A DNA stretch of 28,805 nucleotides from CAYTSA01 sp964440345 (GTDB taxonomy: Bacteria > Desulfobacterota > Desulfovibrionia > Desulfovibrionales > Desulfovibrionaceae): the NCBI GenBank assembly GCA_964440345.1, contig CAYTSA010000045.1, positions 1-28,805 of the forward strand, written 5' to 3'. The number at the start of each line of letters is the position of its first letter. Position 1 is the stretch's first letter. The notes beneath the pieces are model-generated. The model was not told the DNA's origin. It made no database searches and saw only the letters and a program-made list of their open reading frames with translations. The position numbers and the translations under genes were made by a program. Shown piece by piece: positions 16,674-24,039 of the stretch.

Positions 16674-17051
16674 ATGTCCCGAGTTCTTATAGTTGATGAT
16701 TCACTCATTGTGCGCAAACGGCTGCAAGAAGAGCTGGAGCAGCTGGAGAAAGTGGAGAGCGTCCGGGGCATTGGCGACCCGCTGGAAGCGTTGCGGGTCA
16801 TTGCCAGAGACAAGCCAGACATAGTGGTGCTGGACGTGAACATGCCCAGGATGTCCGGCGTCGAGCTTTTAGACCGCTTATCGGGCAGAACGGGCAGGCC
16901 AGTGGTCATCATGTTCACACATCAGCCGCAGGCTCAGAATAGGGAAGAATGCTTACGGAGGGGAGCAGACTACTTTTTCGACAAGAGCGCAGACCTTGGG
17001 GAGCTGATCGAAACCGTAAGGAGGGAGTCGGATGGCAATGACCACACGTAA
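16674..17051 (+). CDS. Single-domain response regulator (CheY-like)
   Basis: The 125-residue protein is a lone receiver domain: VDDS (D8/D9), acceptor D54 in VVLDVNMPRMSG, T82 in MFTHQP and K104 in FFDKSADL. It has no output domain, so it would act by protein contact or phosphotransfer. Its 3' end overlaps the next gene by 20 bp, which argues that the two are translationally coupled. It may be the regulatory head of the glycan-related genes that follow. The ribosome site is weak. Confidence 0.9.
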   Translation: MSRVLIVDDSLIVRKRLQEELEQLEKVESVRGIGDPLEALRVIARDKPDIVVLDVNMPRMSGVELLDRLSGRTGRPVVIMFTHQPQAQNREECLRRGADYFFDKSADLGELIETVRRESDGNDHT

Positions 17052-17292
17052 GGGACATCCCCGGGACAGAACCTTTGCTCGTATTGCTGCGCCGCAAGCA
17101 CGCTGCGAACTGCAAAACGAGTGCGGATTTTACTCTGTCAACACAGCCTTGCGAAACCACTCTGTGCGCCAGGTCGTGGCGGCTTACTGCCAAAGCCGCA
17201 AGCACACGGAGTGTGTGCATTACAAGCATTACATGGCTACGCGACGGTGCTTGCCGTATGACATCAGCCCGGTCGGCGCAAGCGTTCTGTAG
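17032..17292 (+). CDS. Small cysteine-motif protein, function unknown
   Basis: The 86-residue protein starts at ATG 17032 behind a strong AAGGAGGGAG site that lies inside the preceding gene, which supports real expression. It has five cysteines: C25, C31, C53, C61 and C73. The layout CxxxxxC-GFYS ... YC-x7-C-VHY resembles short metal-binding-like motifs found in small signalling-associated proteins of sulfate reducers, so it may bind zinc or an iron-sulfur cluster. That is inference. No signal peptide or membrane segment is seen. Its stop is two bases before the start of the 753-residue glycosidase-like gene, so it sits tightly between regulator and enzyme. Confidence 0.72.
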   Translation: MAMTTRKGHPRDRTFARIAAPQARCELQNECGFYSVNTALRNHSVRQVVAAYCQSRKHTECVHYKHYMATRRCLPYDISPVGASVL

Positions 17293-17294
17293 AC

Positions 17295-19556
17295 ATGTTT
17301 GATCTTACCAGATGGTTGCCCTGGAGGTTCGTTATCAGCCGGGCCGCCAGGGCCTACGGAATTGTCGATCCGGCCTCGGTGCTGGCCCGCGTGCGCAGCT
17401 TTGCCCAGCCTTCGGAAGTCAAGGAGCCCATTGAGCTGTTGCGGGCCGGCGTTATGTTCCAGGCCCGGGGACTCATCAACACCCGGGTCATCCAATTCAA
17501 CTTGGACTGGGTGTGGCCCTACTGGGTGGAGCGGCAGTTCAACCCATCAGATATTTCGTTTGTGCCCCGCGGCTACGCCGCCACCCATGTGAATCTCACC
17601 CAGCGTAACTGGACGGCGGTTGGCTTGCCCGGGGTTTCGGCCTATCCCATTGTGGACCCGCGGGGGCTGGTCACGCCGCTGTATGACGGCTGGTCGCTGG
17701 ACTTCTGGATCACGGACGCTGATTTCTTGCCCGTGCTGCTGCCTTCCCGCCAGCGAGAAGCGGAGCAACGGCTGGAAACCGGCGACGGCCTGAGGGTGCG
17801 CACTATTACCGAGAACCAGGGCCGCCGTTTGGAGCTGCTGACGTTCATGAAGATGGAGGACGGCCAGCCCGTACTGCACATGGATGTAAACGCCACAGGT
17901 CAGACCGGCGACCGGCTGGCGGCTGCGGTGCGGCCGTACAACCCGGAGGGCGTGCAGTTCATCGACGCCATTGCCTGGAGCCGAGAAAAGCAGGCTGTTA
18001 CCGTGGCGAAAAAGGAGATTGTGGCCTTTTCCCGGCGGCCGGAAAAGATGGTTTTCTCTAATTTTGACAGAGGAGACGTGCTCAACCGGCTGCAGGAACC
18101 AGAGTCGGCTGACCACGTGGAGTGCCGGGTGGAGCTTGCCACCGCCGCGGCCCTGTTTGCGTTTGAGGAAAACTGCTGCAGCGTGCGGTTGTCCGTGCCG
18201 CTGGAGCGCGAGATCAAGCGCCAGGCCCTGTCGTCCACCGTGGTGGATCAGACCTGGGAAGCCGCCATGAAGCCGGCTGCAACGCTCCACGTTCCGGACG
18301 AGGAAATCTGCTCCATCTACAACAGCGCCATGCATACGCTGGTGCTGCTTTCCGCCTATGAGCCTGTGCCCGGGCCATTTACTTACCGCCGCTTCTGGAT
18401 TCGCGATGCGGTGTTCATGTGCAATGCGTTGCTCACAGCCGGCCTGGCGGACAAGGTAATCGAGCACATACCGCAGTTCATGACCAAGCAGCGCCGCGAC
18501 GGCTATTTTCGCTCTCAGGAAGGGGAGTGGGACTCCAACGGGCAGGTGCTGTGGCTGCTCGGCCGCTTGCAGGCGCTGACCAACCTGGAAATACAGCCGG
18601 AGTGGCTGGAGGCCGTAGCCAAAGGGGCGCAGTGGTTTGACGCTAAGGTGCTTCATGAGCACGAAGATTCCCGGTTGCGCGGTCTGTTGCCAGCCGGCTT
18701 CAGCGCGGAGCACCTGGGACCCAACGACTACTATTATTGGGACGATTTCTGGGGCGTAGCCGGTTTGCGAAGCGCGGCCTGGCTGACCCGGAAAGCGGGT
18801 TCTGTCCAGGAAGCCCTGCGCATGGAGCAACAGGCCGACGCTCTTGAAAAGGCTGTTTTCCGGTCTCTGGAGGCCATCCACGCCCCCAGGGAGCAGGACG
18901 CCATGCCGGCCTCGCCCTTGCGGCGCATGGACGCCGGGGCGGCCGGTTCCATGATAGCCGACTACCCCCTGCTGCTGACGCCGCCCAATCATCCCCGCGT
19001 CAACGCTACGCTGGAGTATCTGTACGCCAATTGTTTTCAGCGGGGCGGCTTTTTCCAGGACATGGTGCACTCGGGGGTGAACGTGTACATATCCTTGTGC
19101 TTGGCCCAGACCTTTTTGCGCAACCGGGATATGCGCTATGCCGGGGTTGTGGACTCCATGGCCTCTCTGGCCTCAGCCACGGGCATGTGGCCAGAGGCGG
19201 TGCATCCCTTTTCTGGCGGCGGCTGCATGGGCGACGGGCAGCACGGCTGGGCCGCCTCGGAGTGGGTGATGATGCTGCGCAATATGTTTGTGCGCGAGGA
19301 GCCGGACCGGCTGGTCATCGCTTCCGGCGTACTGCCGCGCTGGCTGGACTCCGGCCAGGAGTGCCGCTACGGGCCCACGCTGACGCCCTTTGGCAAGCTG
19401 AGCGTCCGGGTGCAAGGCCAAAACGGGACCTGCCGCGTGACTGTGGAAGGCGTATGGTCAAACGGCCGGCCAGCCATTGAAGCTGCGCCGCCCGGTTATG
19501 AATCAGCCATGCTTCCTGAAGGAGCAGAGTCTATTGAACTGAAGGCGGCGCAGTGA
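17295..19556 (+). CDS. Six-hairpin glycosidase-like protein (glycogen debranching/GH15-like)
   Basis: The 753-residue protein has no signal peptide and should be cytoplasmic. The C-terminal two thirds look like an (alpha/alpha)6 barrel of the six-hairpin glycosidase superfamily. Examples are FTYRRFWIRDAVFMCNALL, RRDGYFRSQEGEWDSNGQVLWLL, NDYYYWDDFWGVAGL, MIADYPLLLTPP and ATGMWPEAVHPFSGGGCMGDGQHGWAASEW, where acidic residues typical of glucoamylase or debranching active sites occur. The N-terminal part (1-300) is beta-rich and resembles the accessory domain of such enzymes. The exact substrate, and whether it is a hydrolase or a phosphorylase, cannot be told. It starts two bases after the cysteine protein and overlaps the next gene by GTGA. 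The downstream glycosyltransferase suggests a pathway that builds and trims a glucan or oligosaccharide. Confidence 0.8.
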   Translation: MFDLTRWLPWRFVISRAARAYGIVDPASVLARVRSFAQPSEVKEPIELLRAGVMFQARGLINTRVIQFNLDWVWPYWVERQFNPSDISFVPRGYAATHVNLTQRNWTAVGLPGVSAYPIVDPRGLVTPLYDGWSLDFWITDADFLPVLLPSRQREAEQRLETGDGLRVRTITENQGRRLELLTFMKMEDGQPVLHMDVNATGQTGDRLAAAVRPYNPEGVQFIDAIAWSREKQAVTVAKKEIVAFSRRPEKMVFSNFDRGDVLNRLQEPESADHVECRVELATAAALFAFEENCCSVRLSVPLEREIKRQALSSTVVDQTWEAAMKPAATLHVPDEEICSIYNSAMHTLVLLSAYEPVPGPFTYRRFWIRDAVFMCNALLTAGLADKVIEHIPQFMTKQRRDGYFRSQEGEWDSNGQVLWLLGRLQALTNLEIQPEWLEAVAKGAQWFDAKVLHEHEDSRLRGLLPAGFSAEHLGPNDYYYWDDFWGVAGLRSAAWLTRKAGSVQEALRMEQQADALEKAVFRSLEAIHAPREQDAMPASPLRRMDAGAAGSMIADYPLLLTPPNHPRVNATLEYLYANCFQRGGFFQDMVHSGVNVYISLCLAQTFLRNRDMRYAGVVDSMASLASATGMWPEAVHPFSGGGCMGDGQHGWAASEWVMMLRNMFVREEPDRLVIASGVLPRWLDSGQECRYGPTLTPFGKLSVRVQGQNGTCRVTVEGVWSNGRPAIEAAPPGYESAMLPEGAESIELKAAQ

Positions 19557-20224
19557 AAAAGGCGCTCTGGACTGTGGGAGCCATTGTACTGCTGGCAGTG
19601 GCGGCGCTGCTGGTCTTTAAGGACGGGGCGCCAGGCGCCGTGTGGAGTGAGGCGGCTGGCTGGACGCAGGAAATCGCCCGCATGCTCGAAGCATCTATGG
19701 CCTCGGTTCCCGCCTGGGTATTTCTACTGGCCTTGGCCGTCTTGCCGGCTGCCGGCGTGCCTGTGTCATTGTTCTATGTACTGGCTGGCGTGCGCTTTGG
19801 CCTGTTGGTTGGCCTGGCTGTCTCCATTGCGTCCATTCCGGTCCATTTGGCGTTGGTGCATCTGGCTGGCCGGCGGTTTTTGCTCCGGGTCAACTTCTGG
19901 CTTGCCCGGCGCATATCCGGGCCTGAGGCCAAGCCCTTGCAGTATGCCTCGCCTTTGGCGCTTTTTCTCTTCGCATCGCTGCCGGGCCTGCCCTATGTTG
20001 TAAAGAACATTGCACTGGCCGGCGCAGGACCAGGTTTGGGCCGGGAGCTTTTGCCCGTGTGGGCAGGCCACGCGCTTATTGGCGCGCCCTTTGTCTGTAT
20101 CGGCGCCGCGGCGCAGAGCATGGAGCCGGCCACGCTGGCCGCCGGAGGAGTGCTCCTGGCCGTGATTATGTTCCTGCCGCACATGGTGCAACGCTTGGCC
20201 GCCGGCGCTTTAAAAGCCAAGTGA
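19553..20224 (+). CDS. VTT/DedA-like (TVP38-type) inner-membrane protein
   Basis: The 223-residue protein has about five hydrophobic segments: an N-terminal anchor (TVGAIVLLAVAALLVF), then WVFLLALAVLPAAGVPVSLFYVLAGVRFG, VGLAVSIASIPVHLALVHLAG, a segment with FASLPGLPYVVKNIALAGAG, and a C-terminal helix. The pattern of a reentrant-like VPVSLFYVLAGVRFG loop and the second LPGLPYVVKN motif fits VTT-domain proteins, some of which flip lipids such as undecaprenyl phosphate. The GTG start overlaps the previous stop (GTGA), so it is translationally coupled to the glycosidase-like gene. It lies eight bases before the glycosyltransferase gene and may supply a lipid carrier to it. That function is inference. 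Confidence 0.75.
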   Translation: MKKALWTVGAIVLLAVAALLVFKDGAPGAVWSEAAGWTQEIARMLEASMASVPAWVFLLALAVLPAAGVPVSLFYVLAGVRFGLLVGLAVSIASIPVHLALVHLAGRRFLLRVNFWLARRISGPEAKPLQYASPLALFLFASLPGLPYVVKNIALAGAGPGLGRELLPVWAGHALIGAPFVCIGAAAQSMEPATLAAGGVLLAVIMFLPHMVQRLAAGALKAK

Positions 20225-20232
20225 GGTGTTTT

Positions 20233-21489
20233 ATGGACACAACGCCCATAAAAGTGTGCGACATTGTTCAGTCATACAGCGCCATCAGCGGCGGGGTGAA
20301 GCGTTACGTACACGACAAAATGACTTATGCCGAGCGCACCGGAAATCTGCAGCAGCGGCTCATTGTGCCCGCCGCCAAAGACGGGGAGAGAAAGGTAGGC
20401 GCAACAATCATTTACGAAGTGGGTTCGCCCCCCCTGCCTGGCTCCAAGAGCTATAGGTTGCTGCTGGACCGGTCGCATATGCTGCGCGTCATACGTCAGG
20501 AACAGCCGGACGTGCTGGAAGTGGGCAACCCCTACTGGCCAGCATGGGTTGCGCTGGAGGCGGGCAAAGAGCTGGGCAGGCCGGTTGTCGCCTTTTACCA
20601 TTCGGACTTTCCCCGTTCCATAGGCCGGCTCATGGGCGAACGCACCGGTCTAGAAGCGCCGGACCAATGGCTTACCGGCCTTTTGGAGGGCTATCTTGGT
20701 AATTTGTACAAGCGCATGGACGCTGTGGCTTCGGCGACACAGCGCTACGCCAAGGTGCTCCAGCAAATGGGCGTGAAGCAAGTGGTCCGAACGCCCCTGG
20801 GCACAGACACGCAGACGTTCAAACCCCCAGAGAACCCGCAGGACAACCGCCGGCGTGTTCTGCAGGAGCTTGCAATTCCTGAGGAAGCGTTTGTTATTCT
20901 CTACGTGGGCCGGTTTGCGGAAATGAAGAACCTGGAGCAGCTGGTCGCCATGATGGACCATTTGGAGCCGGGAGCCCGGCCCTATTGCCTGGTGCTGGCC
21001 GGCGACGGAGAAAAGCGCGAAGGCGTGGAAAAGGCGGCCCGGGGCCGGGACAACGTGCTTTTGCGCGGCTACATGGATGACCAAAAGGAGCTGGTGCGGC
21101 TCTACGCCGGGGCGGACCTGTTTATGAACGCCTCCACGTACGAGACGTTTGGGTTAGTCTCCCTGGAGGCCCAGGCTTGCGGGACCAGAGTGATAGGCGT
21201 GCGCGGCGGAGGCATGGACGAGAGCCTGGAGGGCGAAGAGCCCCTGATACTGGCGGACAGCGAGGAGCCCCAAGACCTGGCCCGGGCCGTGGACCAGGCC
21301 TCCCAGCTGGAAGAGTACGCCAATGCTCAAGCAGGCGCGGCAATTGCCCGGCGGCGCCGGCGGCGCATTGAGCGGTATTTTTCTTTAGAAGCCTGTTTCG
21401 ACCGCATGACAGCCCTGTACAGGCATCTGCGCCAGGGCGGGCGGGCTGTTGATTTTCCCGCTCCAGAAAAACCGCAGCAGGCGGAGTGA
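20233..21489 (+). CDS. GT4-family glycosyltransferase
   Basis: The 418-residue protein is a GT-B fold retaining glycosyltransferase. The N-terminal half has VQSYSAISGGVKRYV for acceptor binding and PVVAFYHSDFPRSIGR. The C-terminal half has VILYVGRFAEMKNLEQL, LVLAGDGEKR, LRGYMDDQKELVRLYAGADLF and ETFGLVSLEAQACGTRVIG with the E-x7-E sugar-nucleotide motif. It probably transfers a sugar from a nucleotide donor to a lipid or saccharide at the inner face of the membrane. Donor and acceptor are unknown. The start at ATG 20233 is used because the upstream open frame lies inside the previous gene. The Arg-rich C-terminal stretch (ARRRRRRIERYF) might touch the membrane surface. It is the last gene of the likely operon. 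Confidence 0.92.
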   Translation: MDTTPIKVCDIVQSYSAISGGVKRYVHDKMTYAERTGNLQQRLIVPAAKDGERKVGATIIYEVGSPPLPGSKSYRLLLDRSHMLRVIRQEQPDVLEVGNPYWPAWVALEAGKELGRPVVAFYHSDFPRSIGRLMGERTGLEAPDQWLTGLLEGYLGNLYKRMDAVASATQRYAKVLQQMGVKQVVRTPLGTDTQTFKPPENPQDNRRRVLQELAIPEEAFVILYVGRFAEMKNLEQLVAMMDHLEPGARPYCLVLAGDGEKREGVEKAARGRDNVLLRGYMDDQKELVRLYAGADLFMNASTYETFGLVSLEAQACGTRVIGVRGGGMDESLEGEEPLILADSEEPQDLARAVDQASQLEEYANAQAGAAIARRRRRRIERYFSLEACFDRMTALYRHLRQGGRAVDFPAPEKPQQAE

Positions 21490-21539
21490 GCATGTGGCTG
21501 TCGCAATAGCTTGGCGTTTACCGCTTCCGTCATGCCGCT

Positions 21540-22004
21540 TTATCTGGGATAAGATTTGACAATGTACACCGAGGCCGGGGAATTTCGGACAACCTTTTCG
21601 CTCACCGAGCCGAAAGGATAGTCCTTGTCTCCGTCACGCTCTGCGCCGGCGCCGTGAGTGGCCATGACCACCAGGTCAATGTCAGCGCCGTGGATGAATG
21701 TGAGAATCTGTTCGGACGGTTTGCCCAGCTTGATTTCCACTTGCAGCGCCGGGCAGCCTCCCAGCTCGTCGGCGCACAGTTTTTGAAGCCGTTTTTCCGC
21801 TTCCTTGGATTCCCAATCCAGATAGTGGATTTCGTGGTTGTCTGTGGGCTCGCCAAAGGCCGGGAAGTAGTTTTTCAGGTCAAATCCCACGTACAGCAGA
21901 GTGATTTCTGCGCCGTATTTTTCCGCCAGGGACCTGGCGTACGGCAAAGCCTTGAGTGAATTATTCGATAAATCAGTGGGGTAGAGTATTTTTTTAATGT
22001 CCAT
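21540..22004 (-). CDS. Universal stress protein (UspA family)
   Basis: The 154-residue single-domain protein opens MDIKKILYPTDLSNNSLKALPYA, the usual start of the fold, and contains DLVVMATHGAGAE followed by FGSVSEKVVRNSPASVYIVK. The ATP-binding signature G-x2-G-x9-G-S/T is altered: a longer insertion with ERDGDKDYPFGS replaces it, so ATP binding is uncertain. A strong AAAGGAGAG site precedes ATG 22004. The stop is 50 bp from that of the convergent glycosyltransferase gene. It diverges from the small-protein and LuxR genes to its right and may share stress control with them. Confidence 0.93.
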   Translation of the reverse strand: MDIKKILYPTDLSNNSLKALPYARSLAEKYGAEITLLYVGFDLKNYFPAFGEPTDNHEIHYLDWESKEAEKRLQKLCADELGGCPALQVEIKLGKPSEQILTFIHGADIDLVVMATHGAGAERDGDKDYPFGSVSEKVVRNSPASVYIVKSYPR

Positions 22005-22348
22005 GCGTCTCTCCTTTCTGTCTGCAGTTCAAGTGCTCGTATCCTATAATACTCACTGGTAATCGTCGTTGTGCAAAGGTCGCTTGATGGGGGAGTATCG
22101 GGTAGACCGGACTGCCTGGTGTGCTCGGGAAAAAAAGTTAACAGATTACATATGTGTCAGACAGAGTCTGACGCGCTGTAAAAAAAATCTGACGCATCTT
22201 TGCGGCGGAATCTGATATTTTTCTGGCTTCCGACTGCGTATTACAAGAACCATGGAAAACGCCCGAAACGGCTGAAGGCGCAATCGCCTGATCGGCTGCA
22301 GTTTTGGCAATGCTACTCGGAAACTGACACAGTATAGAGGAGGGCTCT
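22005..22348. other. Intergenic region between divergent uspA-like and 22349 genes
   Basis: This gap of about 344 bp is AT-rich in the middle. It holds a perfect TATAAT at 22045-22050 on the plus strand, with TATTAT on the minus strand over nearly the same bases, a palindrome at 22157-22171, and TCTGA words repeated at two-turn spacing. No -35/-10 pair with correct spacing could be fixed for either direction. Confidence 0.5.
22157..22215. promoter_or_regulatory. Palindrome TCAGAC-AGA-GTCTGA and phased TCTGA repeats
   Basis: A 6-3-6 perfect palindrome (22157-22171) is followed by TCTGACGC at 22167-22174 and again at 22188-22195, then TCTGA at 22211-22215. Spacings are 21 and 23 bp, close to two helical turns, as expected for several copies of a regulator binding on one face. 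The site lies 134-192 bp before the 22349 start. Confidence 0.5.
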
Positions 22349-22705
22349 ATGGATTTAGTCAGACTGAAGCGAAACGGCAAGAAAGACTTGGTGTTTTTTG
22401 GCGAGGAAGTCGCCAGCATAACAGACAGGGGCCAACCGAACTCCGGCTGCAATGTCTGGATACTCAAACTCTATCGCACGAGCATACACCGTTACATACT
22501 GGCTTCGGAAACGCATCTGTTCACTCCCATTACCATGTCCATGTACGGCGCCGTCTCTTTTGCCTGTGCAGACGAAGTGCTCGACTACCTGATGGAGGAG
22601 TGCGATGGCTGGGAAGAGATGGCGACTGAATTTATCGACAAAGTGGCGCACGAAGATTCCGTGTTTGTCGAAAGCCTGGCCAGCAGGGAACCCCTGGCCG
22701 CGTGA
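22349..22705 (+). CDS. Small conserved-looking protein, function unknown
   Basis: The 118-residue acidic protein starts at ATG 22349 behind a strong AGAGGAGGG site. Its coding quality is good. The first half is beta-like with a basic stretch (VRLKRNGKKDLVFFGEEVASI); the second half is helical and acidic (ADEVLDYLMEECDGWEEMATEFIDKVAHED). It has no membrane segment, signal peptide or recognised domain. It lies 49 bp before the LuxR-type gene on the same strand and probably shares its transcript. The phased repeats upstream suggest regulated expression. The family could not be named. Confidence 0.7.
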   Translation: MDLVRLKRNGKKDLVFFGEEVASITDRGQPNSGCNVWILKLYRTSIHRYILASETHLFTPITMSMYGAVSFACADEVLDYLMEECDGWEEMATEFIDKVAHEDSVFVESLASREPLAA

Positions 22706-22754
22706 AAATCCGCTGCGTAACAGCCTGCGCAGCGTTACAGGAGGGATATGCATA

Positions 22755-23312
22755 ATGTTGCAGCATACGCAGATTCGCCCGGCGCCCCGCGCCGACGGCT
22801 CGCTATACGGCCCCGCTCTGCAAAACAACCAACTGAAAGAATTGGAGCAGGCCCTTGCCCTGAAGGAGCAGGAACTCTCCCAGATGCAGGTAACGCTGAA
22901 ACACGTCTTACAGACCATCGATACGGAAAAGAAAGATTTCAAGAGCGAGTTCGCCCAAAAAATACGGGTTGATCTACTGCCGGCCTTGGAAAAAATGGCC
23001 CGTGAGGAAACCCGCGACATCCGCCACAGCTACAAGGAGGTCATCCGGGACCAGCTGGCGGAGTTGACCTCGGGCGCCAACGGCCGGTTGGACAAGGACC
23101 TGCTCAAGCTGACGGCCACGGAAATTAGGATATGCCGATATATCCAATCCGGCCAGGGCACCAAGCAGATAGCAGAAATGACGCACTCGGCCTTTGAAAC
23201 CGTGCAGACCCACCGGAAGAATATCCGCCGCAAGCTGGGGCTCAAGGGCAAGCGCGTGACTCTGTACGCTTATCTGAAGACCAAGGCCTTCCCGGAGCTG
23301 GGAGAAGAGTAG
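22755..23312 (+). CDS. LuxR-type helix-turn-helix regulator with coiled-coil N-terminus
   Basis: The 185-residue protein starts at ATG 22755 behind AGGAGGG. Residues about 26-70 form a long coiled coil (LKELEQALALKEQELSQMQ, then VLQTIDTEKKD). The C-terminal part (about 121-180) is a LuxR-type helix-turn-helix: LTATEIRICRYIQSG, KQIAEMTHSAFETVQTHRKNIRRKLGL. It has no receiver domain, so its activity must be set by abundance, dimerisation or a partner. Such C-terminal halves are common after PAS domains in deltaproteobacteria, and this looks like a version without the PAS. The palindrome at 23369 and the phased repeats at 22157-22215 are candidate binding sites for it. Confidence 0.88.
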   Translation: MLQHTQIRPAPRADGSLYGPALQNNQLKELEQALALKEQELSQMQVTLKHVLQTIDTEKKDFKSEFAQKIRVDLLPALEKMAREETRDIRHSYKEVIRDQLAELTSGANGRLDKDLLKLTATEIRICRYIQSGQGTKQIAEMTHSAFETVQTHRKNIRRKLGLKGKRVTLYAYLKTKAFPELGEE

Positions 23313-23368
23313 CACGCCAGATGTTAACGGCGGTAGTTAGCGCATTTTTGCATTGCGTCAACGCTGGC

Positions 23369-23397
23369 TCCTGAAACAATATCCAATTGTTTCAGGA
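23369..23397. promoter_or_regulatory. Perfect 12-bp inverted repeat, operator or leader hairpin
   Basis: TCCTGAAACAAT (23369-23380) and ATTGTTTCAGGA (23386-23397) are perfect arms around a five-base loop. There is no T-run on either side, so termination is unlikely. The repeat lies 57 bp after the LuxR-type gene and 62 bp before the DUF1328 gene, a position that suits a regulator site for the latter. Confidence 0.6.
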
Positions 23398-23458
23398 AAA
23401 TACATGAGAGTATCTAAACATTGGCGTACTTTTTCTGCTCTCAGTAAAGGAGGAGCAT

Positions 23459-23635
23459 ATGTTGTATTGGGCACTCGTATTTTTCATCATCGCCATAGTG
23501 GCCGCCATATTCGGCTTTGGCGGCGTGGCCGCCGCCGCCACGGGCATTGCCAAGGTACTGTTTATCATCTTTCTGGTGCTGTTCGTCATCTCGCTGGTGT
23601 TTGGTTTCCGCGGTCGCGCCCGACCTCGCATGTGA
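23459..23635 (+). CDS. DUF1328/UPF0391-family small membrane protein
   Basis: The 58-residue protein has two hydrophobic helices: LYWALVFFIIAIVAAIFGF, then a Gly/Ala turn (GGVAAAATGIAKV), then LFIIFLVLFVISLVFGF, ending with a basic tail. This is the UPF0391 (YtjA-like) pattern of small, often stress-induced inner-membrane proteins whose role is unknown. AAAGGAGG at 23446-23453 places the start firmly at ATG 23459. It lies between the perfect inverted repeat and foldback repeat copy A, and the DUF3096 gene follows. The grouping with a universal stress protein and LuxR-type regulator supports a stress role. Confidence 0.88.
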   Translation: MLYWALVFFIIAIVAAIFGFGGVAAAATGIAKVLFIIFLVLFVISLVFGFRGRARPRM

Positions 23636-23641
23636 CCCTAA

Positions 23642-23790
23642 CAGGCTGTTGAAAAGTTCCACGCTGGCTGTGTTGTTTCAAGAAGTTCAGAATATCGCGT
23701 ATTGGATATGCTCGCCGATCTTGAACTTTTATTGCTCTTTGCCCGTGTGTTTCTTCACCAGCCTGCGAAAAAGGGCTTTTCAACACTCAC
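23642..23790. repeat. Foldback (MITE-like) repeat, copy A
   Basis: About 149 bp bounded by imperfect terminal inverted repeats: CAGGCTGTTGAAAAG on the left, and CTTTTCAACACTCAC on the right, which share TGTTGAAAAG when turned. Inner arms AAGTTCA (23683-23689) and TGAACTT (23722-23728) form a central hairpin. It matches copy B (28097-28243) along its length with many substitutions. It carries no gene and sits between two tiny membrane-protein genes. No clear target-site duplication is visible. Confidence 0.8.
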
Positions 23791-23813
23791 CTAAGGCGTA
23801 AAGGAGCTGATTC

Positions 23814-23948
23814 ATGAATATTCATCTGGCGCTGCAGCCTTTGATGGCGCTCGTCGCCGGCATTCTGATACTGGTAATGCCCAAACTGTTGAGCTACATT
23901 GTAGGGATATACCTGATTATCGTCGGTGTGTTGGGCTTGTTCGGATAA
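23814..23948 (+). CDS. DUF3096-family small membrane protein
   Basis: The 44-residue protein is almost wholly hydrophobic: LQPLMALVAGILILVMPKLLSYIVGIYLIIVGVLGLFG. It fits the DUF3096 family, with two short helices and a central PKLL-Y turn. AAAGGAG at 23800-23806 supports ATG 23814. The function is unknown. It was probably co-transcribed with the DUF1328 gene before the foldback repeat was inserted between them, and a terminator follows closely. Confidence 0.82.
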   Translation: MNIHLALQPLMALVAGILILVMPKLLSYIVGIYLIIVGVLGLFG

Positions 23949-23981
23949 GGGGAAAAAAAACTTCCCAGGGACAATCAAATG

Positions 23982-24017
23982 AAAGCCCCTGGCTGCTTTG
24001 CGTGGCCGGGGGCTTTT
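23982..24017. terminator. Bidirectional hairpin terminator
   Basis: AAAGCCCCTGGC (23982-23993) pairs with GCCGGGGGCTTT (24005-24016) with one mismatch, loop 11 bases, followed by TTTT. It lies between the convergent DUF3096 and thiol-peroxidase genes. On the minus strand the tail is TTTCATTTG, so it may also stop that transcript. Confidence 0.8.
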
Positions 24018-24039
24018 GCGCTGTATTACGGGAATTGAT

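Noticed and set aside
17547..19070. Long minus-strand open frame (507 codons) opposite the six-hairpin enzyme gene
   Set aside because: It lies entirely antisense to a gene with clear domain motifs, has His/Gln/Arg-rich composition and no ribosome site. It is a by-product of high GC at third positions.
22605..22754. Earlier start for the LuxR-type regulator
   Set aside because: This stretch overlaps the end of the 22349 gene in another frame, has Trp/Arg/Pro-rich composition, and a strong ribosome site precedes ATG 22755.
23369..23397. Intrinsic terminator after the LuxR-type gene
   Set aside because: The stem is perfect, but neither strand has a T-run after it, so I list it as a regulatory inverted repeat instead.
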